Part shown: positions 1 through 6,649 of the stretch, in pieces
Position numbering within the stretch: position 1 is the first letter of the stretch
How the letters are laid out: every line of letters begins with the position of its first letter
Assembly (NCBI GenBank): GCA_934678955.1
Contig: CAKUSI010000154.1
Coordinates: 1-8,496 of the forward strand
DNA: 8,496 nt
Direction: 5' to 3'
From: an uncultured Austwickia sp.
Lineage (GTDB): Bacteria; Actinomycetota; Actinomycetes; Actinomycetales; Dermatophilaceae
The notes under the pieces: generated by a model
Told to the model about the DNA's origin: nothing
The model's input: the letters and a program-made list of their open reading frames with translations, nothing else
Database searches by the model: none
Made by a program: the position numbers and the translations under genes

Positions 1-109
1 GCCCGAGCGTCAGCAAGTCGTATCTTTGGCGCGTTAGGCTCAGAACCGCTGAAAACCGCAGATCAGAGTTACAGCTACTTTCACGACCGCACGGGGTGCC
101 TTTTGCGAT
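1..109. other. Non-coding strip of lower GC downstream of the relaxase
   Basis: I see no supportable gene here. By hand count the GC content is about 55 percent, clearly below the following coding DNA. The six-base unit aaccgc occurs twice close together (around 45-58), but no convincing hairpin terminator or attachment site was found. It may be the 3' flank of the relaxase gene or the edge of a different inserted segment. Confidence 0.4.
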
Positions 110-3100
110 CTAGAGGCGTCGTGTCGTCCCCTCGCGACTCGGGTCTCTGCGGTGGGGGTCATGCTCGAACGGGTCATGGAGTTGCCGCGCTCGTTCTGCT
201 GTCCGCCGGTTCTGGTTCTCCCGCTCGGCCTGTTTCGCTTCGATCAGATGGGCGGCGTCGTTGACGGGGAGGGCGCGGAGTTCTTCGGCCTCTAACCGTA
301 GGAGCGCGGCCCGGTTCTTGGCGTCGTGCGCTTGACGGCGGGGGTTGGTGGTGCGGCGCATCCCGTATCGGGCGGCCTGGGCGTGCTCGGTCCCGTACTC
401 GTTGACGAGCAACGCTGTGCGCTCTTGCTGGTGTCGCTTCCGCATCGTGTCGCGGTCGGCGGTGGCGGCTTCGAGGGTCTGGGCGGCCTCGGTCACGCGG
501 GGGTCACTCTCGGCGCGGTTCGCGGCGACTCTGCCCGCCCAGTCGGGGAGACGATCAGGGTTTGCCGGTGTGGTGCCCCACTCCTGGCTGACCTGCCCGC
601 GCAACGTCTGGGTGCGTTCGGTCGCGGCCTGCTGCTCGGTACGGGCCTTGCGTCTGCCGAACCTGCCTACGGTGGCGAGGCGACCGCTGGCGGCGGCCTC
701 GTTTGCGACGGCATCGAGGTAGGCGGCACCATCAGTCTCGGCCTGCACCGTCAGCGGCCCGGCGACCTCGGCACGGACCTGCTCGGCGGCGTCCTCGGCT
801 CGTCGGAGCACAGCGGCGCTGTCCTCGTCCTCAGCCTGGTGGGTGGCGCGTTGGGCGTCGAACCTCGCGGCGGTCTGCTCCCACCGCTCCGCCGCCCGTT
901 CTGCACGCTCGGTCTCGTGGTCGAGGCGGGCGAGTTCTTCGGTGACCAGTCGTACCGGGCCGTCTGCGACGAATCCGCGCACCGCTTCGGCGGCGTGCCG
1001 AGTGGCGTGGTCGAGGCCACGGTCTGCCGGGTCTCGCTTCATCGCCTCGATGAATTGCGCCCGCGCATCCGCCATGTCCTCGGCGACGACGTGCAGCCGG
1101 TTGGTCCCGCGGCCTCGGGTCATGCCGACGTAGATGCCTGCCGCGCTCGTTGCTTCGCTGAGCGTGGTGTGCGAGCCGTCCACGGTTGCGCCTTGGACGC
1201 CGTAGGCGGTCGCGGCGTAGGACAGGTGCGCGTGCTCACCCACATACTCAGCAGGCAAGGCGACGGTGCGGGGGTTCTTGCGCCCGCTGCCGATCTCGCG
1301 TGCATAGACACTGCTGTCCTCGGCGTTGACGTGCTGGACGAGCCATTGCTGTCGGTTGGCGACTCCGAGATCGTTGTCGTTGCGGCGGGTTTGGATGAGG
1401 TCACCGGCTCCGATGCTCAGCCCGTCGCTGCCGGTCGCCGTGATCGCGTCGTTGACCTCGCCCGCCTCGACTCTCCCGGCGCGGATGCGCTCATTCAGGG
1501 CGGTGGCCTCGTCGTTGGTCGCCACCGTGATCGCCTCGCCATCGCGGGCGCTCTCAGTGATGTGCTCACGGGCCTGCTCATCATCAGCGTGCAGGGTGAC
1601 GAGGTGCATGGCGGCGAGCCGGTCGAACACCGCGCCGGGGTTCTCACGGTCACGCATCACCAACGTGAGGGCTGCGAACTCGGGATCGGTGAAGCGGTGC
1701 AGTTCGCTCATGTCGTAGGTGCGGCCTCTGATCTGGGCGGCCATATCGAGCACCCCGCCCCTGCCCACGGCCGGGAGTTGGGCGCGGTCACCGACGAGCG
1801 CGACCGTCGCACCAGCCTCAGCGGTCACGGTCAGCAGCGCGTGGGCGGTGTCTTGGTCGAGCATCCCGGCCTCATCCACGATCACCCGCTCACCCCGCTG
1901 CAACACGGTTTCTCGCGGCGGGCCTGTGAACGTGTGCCCGGTCTCGGGGTCGGAGTCGCCGGGGTTCAGGCGAGTCCATACGCCATCGTCGTTCCACCGC
2001 CACCCGTGCGCGTACACCAGAACCGCAACCGAGGTGGCGGGTACGCCGAGTTCGTCGTGCGCGACCTGCGCCGCCCGCTTCGTCGGCGCGACCACCCGCG
2101 TACTTCTGCCGTGCTCGGCGGCGACCTCGATAGCGGTGCGGAGCATGGTGGTCTTCCCGCTACCTGCTGCTCCCTCGACGAACACGAGCGGATCGGTCGA
2201 GGCGACTGCTGCCGCCGCCGTCGTCTGCCCGGCGTCGAGTCCGGCGGCTTGTGCCGCCTCGGTGACCTCGGGGTGCTGCGGCTCCTGCTCGGGGGTGCTG
2301 GCAGTGAGTTGGTCGCGTAGCGCGGTCTCGGCGGCGACCACGCCGAGGCTGGTCAGGTGCGCGACATGCTCGGGCGTCGCCGAGCCTGGGGGCAGGATCG
2401 AGAAGCAATCCGAGACCGCAACCTCGGACGCCGTGTTGATGAACTCCCGCAACTCGTCCGGTGTCGCCTGCACGCCCGCCTCGGTGACGATCCTCGTCAC
2501 CTGCTCCTGCACGGTGTGCGGTGTCCACGCTGAGGATGCGGCGGTGCAACGATCCAGCGCACGAGAGGCGACCTCCTGCACCGGCAACTCATCGAGTGCA
2601 ATCAGTGGTTGCGCGGCGCGACGGCCAAGGTTCTCGGGGTCGTATCCGGCGTCTGCGAGTTCTTGCTGCCACCACTGCTCGTTCTTGAGATCGGCAGGCT
2701 TCTTGCCGGGCCGCTGGTGCGCCCACGCGATGCCCTGCATCCGCGCGGTTATCACCGGGCCGGGCTCCTCGCCGGGATGCGTGGCCTCCCATTCGGCTTC
2801 GAGCTGGTCAAGGTTCCGATTGATCTGCGCTGAGCGCTTCGACATCACCGCATTGAACGGCTCCAACTCCGCGACCTCGCCTGATACAGGGTCGAGAGTC
2901 AAGCCGTGCTCCGCGAGCGTGGCCGCGAGCTGCGGGTGTGCGGCGATCACCGCCGCGCCCATCGCCCGGATCGCGCCCTGCTGCTTGAACAACGCGGCAG
3001 TATCGAGTGCCCGCCACTTCCCGGCGGCAAAGATGCGGGTGCCAATCTGCATGTGGATATGCCGGTGCGGATCACCAGCACGCGAAGTCTTATGGCCGAT

Positions 3101-3571
3101 GCCGACCACCTGCATCTGCTCGATAGGCACGACCTCTCGTGCATCCCTCGGGCCGACCCTTGTCACGGAGTGCTGACCCAGCCACCGGCGAATCTCGCCC
3201 AGCGCATCCTGCTGCGCGTGGTCGAGGGCGTCGGAGACTTCGGGGTGGAGGGCGGCGGCGACCGACAGGCTCTTGGGGCTGTTGATCGTCATCTCACAGA
3301 ACAACGGCGACCCCTTAGTGCCCTCAGCGGGCTTGCGCGGGGTACCCATCGACTCGCCCGTGATGGGGTCTGTCCAGTCCACCCAGCCCTCGTACTCATC
3401 CGGTGACAGCGACCGGGCGGCGGTGACCTCGCCCTTGCCGTCGAGCGCGACGTACTCGGCGATGGCGTTGTCTGCGCCGAGGTAGTACTCATCCGCGCCG
3501 GAGCGGTCGGCCTCGACGTACCGGCGAGCGGCAGCACCGTTGCCGTGGAACGGGATCACACCGCCTTTCAC
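110..3571 (-). CDS. mobF: MobF-family relaxase/helicase (TraA-like conjugative nickase)
   Basis: Conjugative relaxase: it nicks oriT, attaches covalently to the 5' end and unwinds the transferred strand. Counted from the GTG at 3571 (1153 residues), a DEYY motif near residues 27-30 is the likely catalytic tyrosine site. The metal-binding histidine triad HRHIHM is at 169-174. A RecD/TraI-type helicase follows: Walker A GAAGSGKTT at 467-475, Walker B VIVDEAGM near 564-571, a GDRAQLPAVG motif near 594-603, and the C-terminal helicase motifs AYGVQGATVDG and YVGMTRGRG around 789-822. The last 250 residues are charged and alanine-rich, probably coiled coil. The frame is open up to an ATG at 3646, with further ATGs at 3604 and 3592. 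I prefer GTG 3571 because family members typically begin with an MKGGV-like sequence, but the start is uncertain. The gene looks intact and is divergent from the TetR gene. No coupling protein adjoins it. Confidence 0.93.
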   Translation of the reverse strand: MKGGVIPFHGNGAAARRYVEADRSGADEYYLGADNAIAEYVALDGKGEVTAARSLSPDEYEGWVDWTDPITGESMGTPRKPAEGTKGSPLFCEMTINSPKSLSVAAALHPEVSDALDHAQQDALGEIRRWLGQHSVTRVGPRDAREVVPIEQMQVVGIGHKTSRAGDPHRHIHMQIGTRIFAAGKWRALDTAALFKQQGAIRAMGAAVIAAHPQLAATLAEHGLTLDPVSGEVAELEPFNAVMSKRSAQINRNLDQLEAEWEATHPGEEPGPVITARMQGIAWAHQRPGKKPADLKNEQWWQQELADAGYDPENLGRRAAQPLIALDELPVQEVASRALDRCTAASSAWTPHTVQEQVTRIVTEAGVQATPDELREFINTASEVAVSDCFSILPPGSATPEHVAHLTSLGVVAAETALRDQLTASTPEQEPQHPEVTEAAQAAGLDAGQTTAAAAVASTDPLVFVEGAAGSGKTTMLRTAIEVAAEHGRSTRVVAPTKRAAQVAHDELGVPATSVAVLVYAHGWRWNDDGVWTRLNPGDSDPETGHTFTGPPRETVLQRGERVIVDEAGMLDQDTAHALLTVTAEAGATVALVGDRAQLPAVGRGGVLDMAAQIRGRTYDMSELHRFTDPEFAALTLVMRDRENPGAVFDRLAAMHLVTLHADDEQAREHITESARDGEAITVATNDEATALNERIRAGRVEAGEVNDAITATGSDGLSIGAGDLIQTRRNDNDLGVANRQQWLVQHVNAEDSSVYAREIGSGRKNPRTVALPAEYVGEHAHLSYAATAYGVQGATVDGSHTTLSEATSAAGIYVGMTRGRGTNRLHVVAEDMADARAQFIEAMKRDPADRGLDHATRHAAEAVRGFVADGPVRLVTEELARLDHETERAERAAERWEQTAARFDAQRATHQAEDEDSAAVLRRAEDAAEQVRAEVAGPLTVQAETDGAAYLDAVANEAAASGRLATVGRFGRRKARTEQQAATERTQTLRGQVSQEWGTTPANPDRLPDWAGRVAANRAESDPRVTEAAQTLEAATADRDTMRKRHQQERTALLVNEYGTEHAQAARYGMRRTTNPRRQAHDAKNRAALLRLEAEELRALPVNDAAHLIEAKQAERENQNRRTAERARQLHDPFEHDPHRRDPSREGTTRRL

Positions 3572-3580
3572 GCCTGCCAC

Positions 3581-3614
3581 CACCTCTCTCATGCGTCGTC
3601 TCATGAGAGAGGTG
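3581..3614 (-). promoter_or_regulatory. Perfect 13-bp-arm hairpin in the relaxase leader, covering its ribosome-binding region
   Basis: Arms 3581-3593 and 3602-3614 are exact reverse complements around an 8-base loop. On the minus-strand mRNA the 3' arm contains AGAGAGGTG, the best purine-rich candidate Shine-Dalgarno for the GTG at 3571, which begins 9 bases beyond the stem. Folding would hide that site. It could be a translational control element or, alternatively, an inverted repeat belonging to oriT next to the relaxase gene. The repeat is seen directly; both roles are inference. Confidence 0.5.
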
Positions 3615-3618
3615 CGCA

Positions 3619-3635
3619 CCACGGCCCCGCCGTGG
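3619..3635. repeat. Short inverted repeat in the relaxase/tetR intergenic region
   Basis: CCACGGC at 3619-3625 and GCCGTGG at 3629-3635 are exact reverse complements around a 3-base loop, only 4 bases from the larger hairpin at 3581-3614. Two adjacent stems between divergent genes beside a relaxase fit either a structured leader or part of an origin of transfer. No function can be assigned from the sequence alone. Confidence 0.4.
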
Positions 3636-3669
3636 CATCCGTGCATAGCTTCTTGTCGGTAGAGCGGGG

Positions 3670-3706
3670 TTGCGAGAGTCGGTTACATACGGGCTATCAT
3701 GTATGT
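3670..3706 (+). promoter_or_regulatory. Probable promoter of the tetR-MFS operon giving a leaderless transcript
   Basis: A TATCAT -10 hexamer lies at 3695-3700. A weak TTGCGA -35-like hexamer is at 3670-3675, with a long 19-base spacer. The ATG at 3707 sits where transcription should begin, 7 bases after the -10 box, and there is no Shine-Dalgarno sequence before it. This is the arrangement of leaderless mRNAs, which are common in actinobacteria. The -10 match is good and the -35 match is poor. Confidence 0.5.
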
Positions 3707-3707
3707 A
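3684..3707. promoter_or_regulatory. Likely TetR-family operator overlapping the tetR promoter
   Basis: TACATAC at 3684-3690 and GTATGTA at 3701-3707 form a perfect 7-bp inverted repeat with a 10-base spacer. The spacer contains the -10 hexamer and the second arm ends on the first base of the tetR start codon. A dimeric TetR-family repressor bound here would block its own promoter and possibly the divergent relaxase promoter. Palindrome and position are direct; binding by the adjacent regulator is inference from family behaviour. Confidence 0.6.
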
Positions 3708-4294
3708 TGAGACGTTCGGTTGAGGACGCGGAGAGAACGCGTCTGTCGCTGTGTGAGGCGGCGTTGATGGCCTTCGAAGAGAAGGGGTGGAGGGGGGCAA
3801 CGTTCGAGGCGATCTCGGAGCGCGCGGGGGTGACCCGTGGTGCGCTGCATCATCACTTCCGCGACAAGGCCACGCTCCTGCGCGATGCGCTCGCGTGGGG
3901 ATGGGGTGAGTACGCAGACCGTGTGTTCCCCGCAGACCCCACTCAGGGCGTATCCACTGGACTGTCGAATCTGCTCTCGGAGTACATGCGCCTGCTGAGC
4001 GTCGATCCGCTGTTCCGAGCGTTGGCGTTCTCCACGGTGCTGGTCGCACCCCAAGCGTTCGACGATGCATCGGAGAAAGCTGCGGGGCTCGATGACTGGC
4101 ACGTCCGGCTGACCGAGTTGATCGCTAACGACACCTCAGCGACGAGCACGCTGCCGCCTGCGCAGACCGCGGGCCTCGTACTTGTCCTGCTTCAAGGGCT
4201 CACCGTGACTGCGGTGACAAGGCCACAAGACCTTCCACAACCCTCACACCGTGAAAGCGCGGTCGCCGCGCTGGTTCGGGGGTTGCTCTTCTAG
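3707..4294 (+). CDS. TetR/AcrR-family transcriptional repressor
   Basis: A 195-residue protein, the usual length for the family. The N-terminal helix-turn-helix is canonical: after an ALMAFEEKGWRGAT helix (about 19-32), the segment AISERAGVTRGALHHHFRDK (about 35-54) matches the TetR DNA-binding signature. The remaining helical part is the ligand-binding and dimerisation domain, whose ligand cannot be predicted. The frame is open upstream to 3545, but the ATG at 3707 is preferred because it places the family signature at the normal distance and coincides with the predicted transcription start. The MFS gene follows after 18 bases, so the protein probably represses a tetR-efflux operon and is relieved by a transported compound. 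A role over the divergent relaxase is possible but unsupported. Confidence 0.92.
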   Translation: MRRSVEDAERTRLSLCEAALMAFEEKGWRGATFEAISERAGVTRGALHHHFRDKATLLRDALAWGWGEYADRVFPADPTQGVSTGLSNLLSEYMRLLSVDPLFRALAFSTVLVAPQAFDDASEKAAGLDDWHVRLTELIANDTSATSTLPPAQTAGLVLVLLQGLTVTAVTRPQDLPQPSHRESAVAALVRGLLF

Positions 4295-4312
4295 AAAGAC
4301 CATTCGTTCCCC

Positions 4313-5497
4313 ATGACAACTCCACACACTGCCCCCGCTGGGGGCACGACTCCGACGCGCGCACTGATCGTGTCGTCAGCGGCACTGTTCACAGACATGC
4401 TCGTCCACGGCCTCGCCGTTCCGGTGCTGCCGCTCCTGCCGTCCGTCGTGGCGGCAGGGCCAGAAGCCACCGGCATCCTCTTCTCCTCGTATGCGGCGGC
4501 AATGATCGTCGCGACGCTGTTCGCCGGGCGCATTGTTGACCGGTACGGGCCACGCACACCGCTGCTGATCGGCTTGGTGGGGCTTGCGGCAGCAACGCTG
4601 CTGTTCGCCACCGGCGGCCCTTACTGGCTGCTACTCGTCGCTCGTCTCGCCCAGGGGATTGCGGGCGGTATGTCCTGGGTCGCTGCCCTCTCGTTGATCG
4701 CGGCGACCACTCCGATGGAGAAGCGTGGCCAGTCGATGGGCATCGCACTGTCAACCATCACCCTCGGCGTGCTCATCGGCCCGCCGCTGGCCGGGTTCTT
4801 GGTCGAGCACTTCGGCACCGCATCCCCGTTCCTGTTCGCCGCCGCCGTCGCACTCGCAGACGGCGTGTTGCGGATCGTGTTCGTAAAAGATTCTCCCCGC
4901 GTCACTGATGACACCGCCGGGCCACTGGCGGTACTCAAAGTGCCTGGCTCGTTCTCGATCATTCTCGCCGTCGCGGTCGGCGCGGCGGTGCTCTCCGGCA
5001 TCGAACCCGTCTTGCCCGTGCACCTCGGCGCAAGCGCGCTCACGGTCGGGCTGTTGTTCGGGCTCGCAGCTCTCGCATCGATCATCGCGAACCCCATCGT
5101 CGGCCGTCTCGTCACGACCACATCACCGCGGATGCTCGTCGGTGCCGGGGTCGCAGCGGTCGCAGCCGCGCTCGTCGTGACCGGGTTCGCGACCGAACTG
5201 TGGCAGACCTGCATCGGGATGATTCTCCTTGGAGTGTCCTCGGCTCTGCTGCTGGCCCCGGCCACGACCCTCATCAGCGAGCAGGGCTACAAGTCGAACC
5301 CGCCCACACTCGGCGGCTCGTTCGCGCTCTACAACCTCGCCTACGCCGCGGGGCTCGCAGGCGGGCCACTTCTGACCGGCATCAGCACCGGGCAATGGGG
5401 CTTCACCACAGCGATGGTGATCACTGCCGCCGTGCTCGCAGTGATCGGCGGAGCTTCGCTCGTGCGTCTCCCACGAGCAGCCCGACAAGCCGAATAG
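4313..5497 (+). CDS. MFS transporter, drug:H+ antiporter-like
   Basis: A 394-residue, strongly hydrophobic membrane protein whose length fits 12 membrane helices (DHA1-like). Helix 1 carries the LFTDMLVHGLAVPVLP segment (25-40) with a membrane-embedded aspartate at 28, as in drug and vesicular amine transporters. Loop 2-3 has motif A, GRIVDRYGPR (72-81); helix 4 has RLAQGIAGG (111-119, motif B-like); helix 5 has the antiporter motif C, ITLGVLIGPPLAG (149-161). Motif C argues for export rather than uptake. It lies 18 bases downstream of the TetR gene and lacks a clear Shine-Dalgarno, so coupled translation is plausible. It is probably the element's resistance cargo. The substrate is unknown; I do not recognise a named tetracycline, chloramphenicol or macrolide determinant. 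Confidence 0.9.
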   Translation: MTTPHTAPAGGTTPTRALIVSSAALFTDMLVHGLAVPVLPLLPSVVAAGPEATGILFSSYAAAMIVATLFAGRIVDRYGPRTPLLIGLVGLAAATLLFATGGPYWLLLVARLAQGIAGGMSWVAALSLIAATTPMEKRGQSMGIALSTITLGVLIGPPLAGFLVEHFGTASPFLFAAAVALADGVLRIVFVKDSPRVTDDTAGPLAVLKVPGSFSIILAVAVGAAVLSGIEPVLPVHLGASALTVGLLFGLAALASIIANPIVGRLVTTTSPRMLVGAGVAAVAAALVVTGFATELWQTCIGMILLGVSSALLLAPATTLISEQGYKSNPPTLGGSFALYNLAYAAGLAGGPLLTGISTGQWGFTTAMVITAAVLAVIGGASLVRLPRAARQAE

Positions 5498-5505
5498 TCA
5501 CGTTC

Positions 5506-5569
5506 CCCGGTGATCGGGCGGAACCAACGTGGGCACCTCACCCGCAGACGGTTCCGCCCGATTACGGGG
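5506..5569 (+). terminator. Long hairpin after the MFS gene, probable terminator
   Basis: ATCGGGCGGAACC at 5513-5525 pairs perfectly with GGTTCCGCCCGAT at 5550-5562. The stem extends outward, with one G-U pair and one mismatch, to CCC/GGG at 5506-5508 and 5567-5569. The loop is 24 bases. It starts 9 bases after the MFS stop codon, as expected for a terminator of that operon. However, the loop is long and no T-run follows, so it could instead be part of an origin of transfer or a protein-binding site. Confidence 0.45.
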
Positions 5570-5601
5570 TCGCGTGCCCGCACCGAGAGGTGACAAAACA
5601 G

Positions 5602-5628
5602 CGCGCCTGCCGACAAACGGCAGGCGCG
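5602..5628 (-). terminator. Compact 11-bp GC-rich hairpin; terminator-like on the minus strand
   Basis: CGCGCCTGCCG at 5602-5612 and CGGCAGGCGCG at 5618-5628 are perfect complements around a 5-base loop. Read on the minus strand the stem is followed by CTGTTTTGTCA, a T-rich tail, so it resembles an intrinsic terminator for leftward transcripts. It could stop read-through from the leftward recombinase gene into the antisense of the efflux operon. On the plus strand it lacks a T-run. Confidence 0.45.
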
Positions 5629-5670
5629 GGGCGAGCCGATGCGCGCCCTGATCTGGGTGTCAATGGCGCA

Positions 5671-5686
5671 CCTCCCGTGTGGGAGG
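5671..5686. repeat. Small hairpin, third in the 5498-5789 non-coding region
   Basis: CCTCCC at 5671-5676 and GGGAGG at 5681-5686 flank a GTGT loop. The 6-bp stem alone is weak evidence. It is listed because it is the third inverted repeat within 180 bases of a 292-base region that contains no supportable gene. Confidence 0.3.
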
Positions 5687-5735
5687 CGTCACCGTGGACG
5701 AACACACCTCACCCGCCAGAAACGATGCCGCGGGG

Positions 5736-5741
5736 TAGGCT
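5736..5741 (+). promoter_or_regulatory. Possible -10 element for the 5790 gene
   Basis: TAGGCT at 5736-5741 resembles actinobacterial -10 hexamers and lies about 50 bases before the proposed start. No good -35 is visible. The call is weak and rests on the hexamer and its position. Confidence 0.25.
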
Positions 5742-5789
5742 GGCTCGACCAGCGGCAGTTTCGAGAGCCCAGAAGGTCTACGCGCTCTG

Positions 5790-6560
5790 TTGATCCGGCT
5801 CCATGAGTTCGGGCCTGGGGCGTGGCGGAGTGATCGTGAAGCGGCTGAGCTGATGAGGTTCACGGCGATGAAGTACAGGCGGTTGGCACGCAAGTACGGG
5901 CTCGATGCCTGGGCCGTCGCGTCGGCGGCATTCGAAGTGATGCTTGCACCGTCAACGCGGAACGCGGGAAACCCGTGGGCGGTGGTCACTCACGCGGTGC
6001 GGATCACCTGTCTCGCCGAGACTCGTGCCGCGGGGATGTTGACCTCAACCAGCAAGGTGCGCCACACCTCTCGGATCGCGGGGTTCCACGATGCGATCCG
6101 GTTCGCTGAGCGAGAGCACCTGGCCGACTACCACCCCGCCTTCGCCGTCGATCCTGCGACCGACGAAGACGACGACTCCGACAACGGCGACCGTGCCAGG
6201 GTCACCACGGCACTCTCGGACGCAGTGGGATTGTTCGTCTCTGCGGGCTGGGATGTCGCGCTCGTCGCGGCGTGTGTTGAGCATGTCGCTTACCGGCTTG
6301 CTGATCTGCCGTCGCGTACTCGCGCGGTCGAGGTACTGCGCCGCGACCGAGTGACCCCTGAGCTTCTGGGTATCCCGTCACGATCATGGTCGGCGTTGCT
6401 GCGGATTGTCCTCGGGCATCCTGATCGCAAGCACGCGGGCACCCCGACCGGCGACGGCGTTCTTCTGCGCTTTCTCGACGGGGAACCGCTCGATTCGTTG
6501 CGCTGCGACACCGGCTTGTTGGCGGCGATCTGGGGAGCCAAGCCCCGAAGCGACGCCTGA
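5790..6560 (+). CDS. Conserved-looking hypothetical protein of actinobacterial mobile elements
   Basis: A 256-residue soluble protein that I cannot assign to a function. I recall similar unnamed proteins from actinobacterial conjugative and integrative elements, with the same sequence of features. First comes a helical N-terminal part, KYRRLARKYGLDAWAVAS at about 28-45, followed by a PWAVVTHAVRIT segment. Next is a HDAIRFAERE stretch with LADYHPAF. A strongly acidic linker (DEDDDSD) follows, then a C-terminal helical region ending in a GDGVLLRFLDGE segment. The N-terminal part resembles, loosely, the helical region 2 of sigma-like factors, but this is only an impression. The TTG at 5790 is the upstream limit and has AGAAGG 13 bases before it; an in-frame ATG at 5853 is an alternative. 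The next gene begins 89 bases downstream on the same strand. No membrane segment or signal peptide is seen. Confidence 0.75.
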   Translation: MIRLHEFGPGAWRSDREAAELMRFTAMKYRRLARKYGLDAWAVASAAFEVMLAPSTRNAGNPWAVVTHAVRITCLAETRAAGMLTSTSKVRHTSRIAGFHDAIRFAEREHLADYHPAFAVDPATDEDDDSDNGDRARVTTALSDAVGLFVSAGWDVALVAACVEHVAYRLADLPSRTRAVEVLRRDRVTPELLGIPSRSWSALLRIVLGHPDRKHAGTPTGDGVLLRFLDGEPLDSLRCDTGLLAAIWGAKPRSDA

Positions 6561-6582
6561 ACGGTGAACTCGACCGAAGAAA

Positions 6583-6626
6583 TACATGTGGTGCCGTGAT
6601 GTGAGCGCGGGTGCTACATGTTGTGG
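6583..6626 (+). repeat. Two TACATGT-centred repeats upstream of the small gene
   Basis: TACATGTGGTGC at 6583-6594 and TACATGTTGTGG at 6615-6626 start 32 bases apart, about three helical turns. Each contains the palindrome ACATGT. They lie in the 89 bases between the 256-residue protein and the 70-residue protein, so they could be operator sites for the latter. The repeats are short and the role is inference. Confidence 0.3.
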
Positions 6627-6649
6627 TTTGTGGTGCGTACCTGTCTGCT

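Larger units (their letters stand above)
5534..5716 (+). repeat. Pair of 12-bp direct repeats in the non-coding region
   Basis: CACCTCACCCGC occurs at 5534-5545 and again at 5705-5716. One copy lies in the loop of the hairpin at 5506-5569, the other just upstream of the candidate promoter of the 5790 gene. The core CACCTC also appears at 5669-5674 (as CACCTCCC) and as its complement GAGGTG at 5587-5592. The cluster may be protein-binding sites, but the short core is also simply the complement of ribosome-binding sequence and could recur by chance. Confidence 0.3.

Noticed and set aside
326..2320. Long plus-strand open frame opposite the relaxase
   Set aside because: It is antisense to a relaxase with all expected motifs, and its translation shows no domain, being the usual spurious open frame of high-GC DNA.
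1719..3176. Second long plus-strand open frame opposite the relaxase
   Set aside because: Serine, alanine and arginine-rich translation without motifs, fully overlapped by the real minus-strand gene.
3593..3646. Extended N-terminus of the relaxase from the ATG at 3646
   Set aside because: The extra 25 residues run through the hairpin and lack a ribosome-binding site, and the family normally begins close to the MKGGV-like segment; kept as a possible alternative only.
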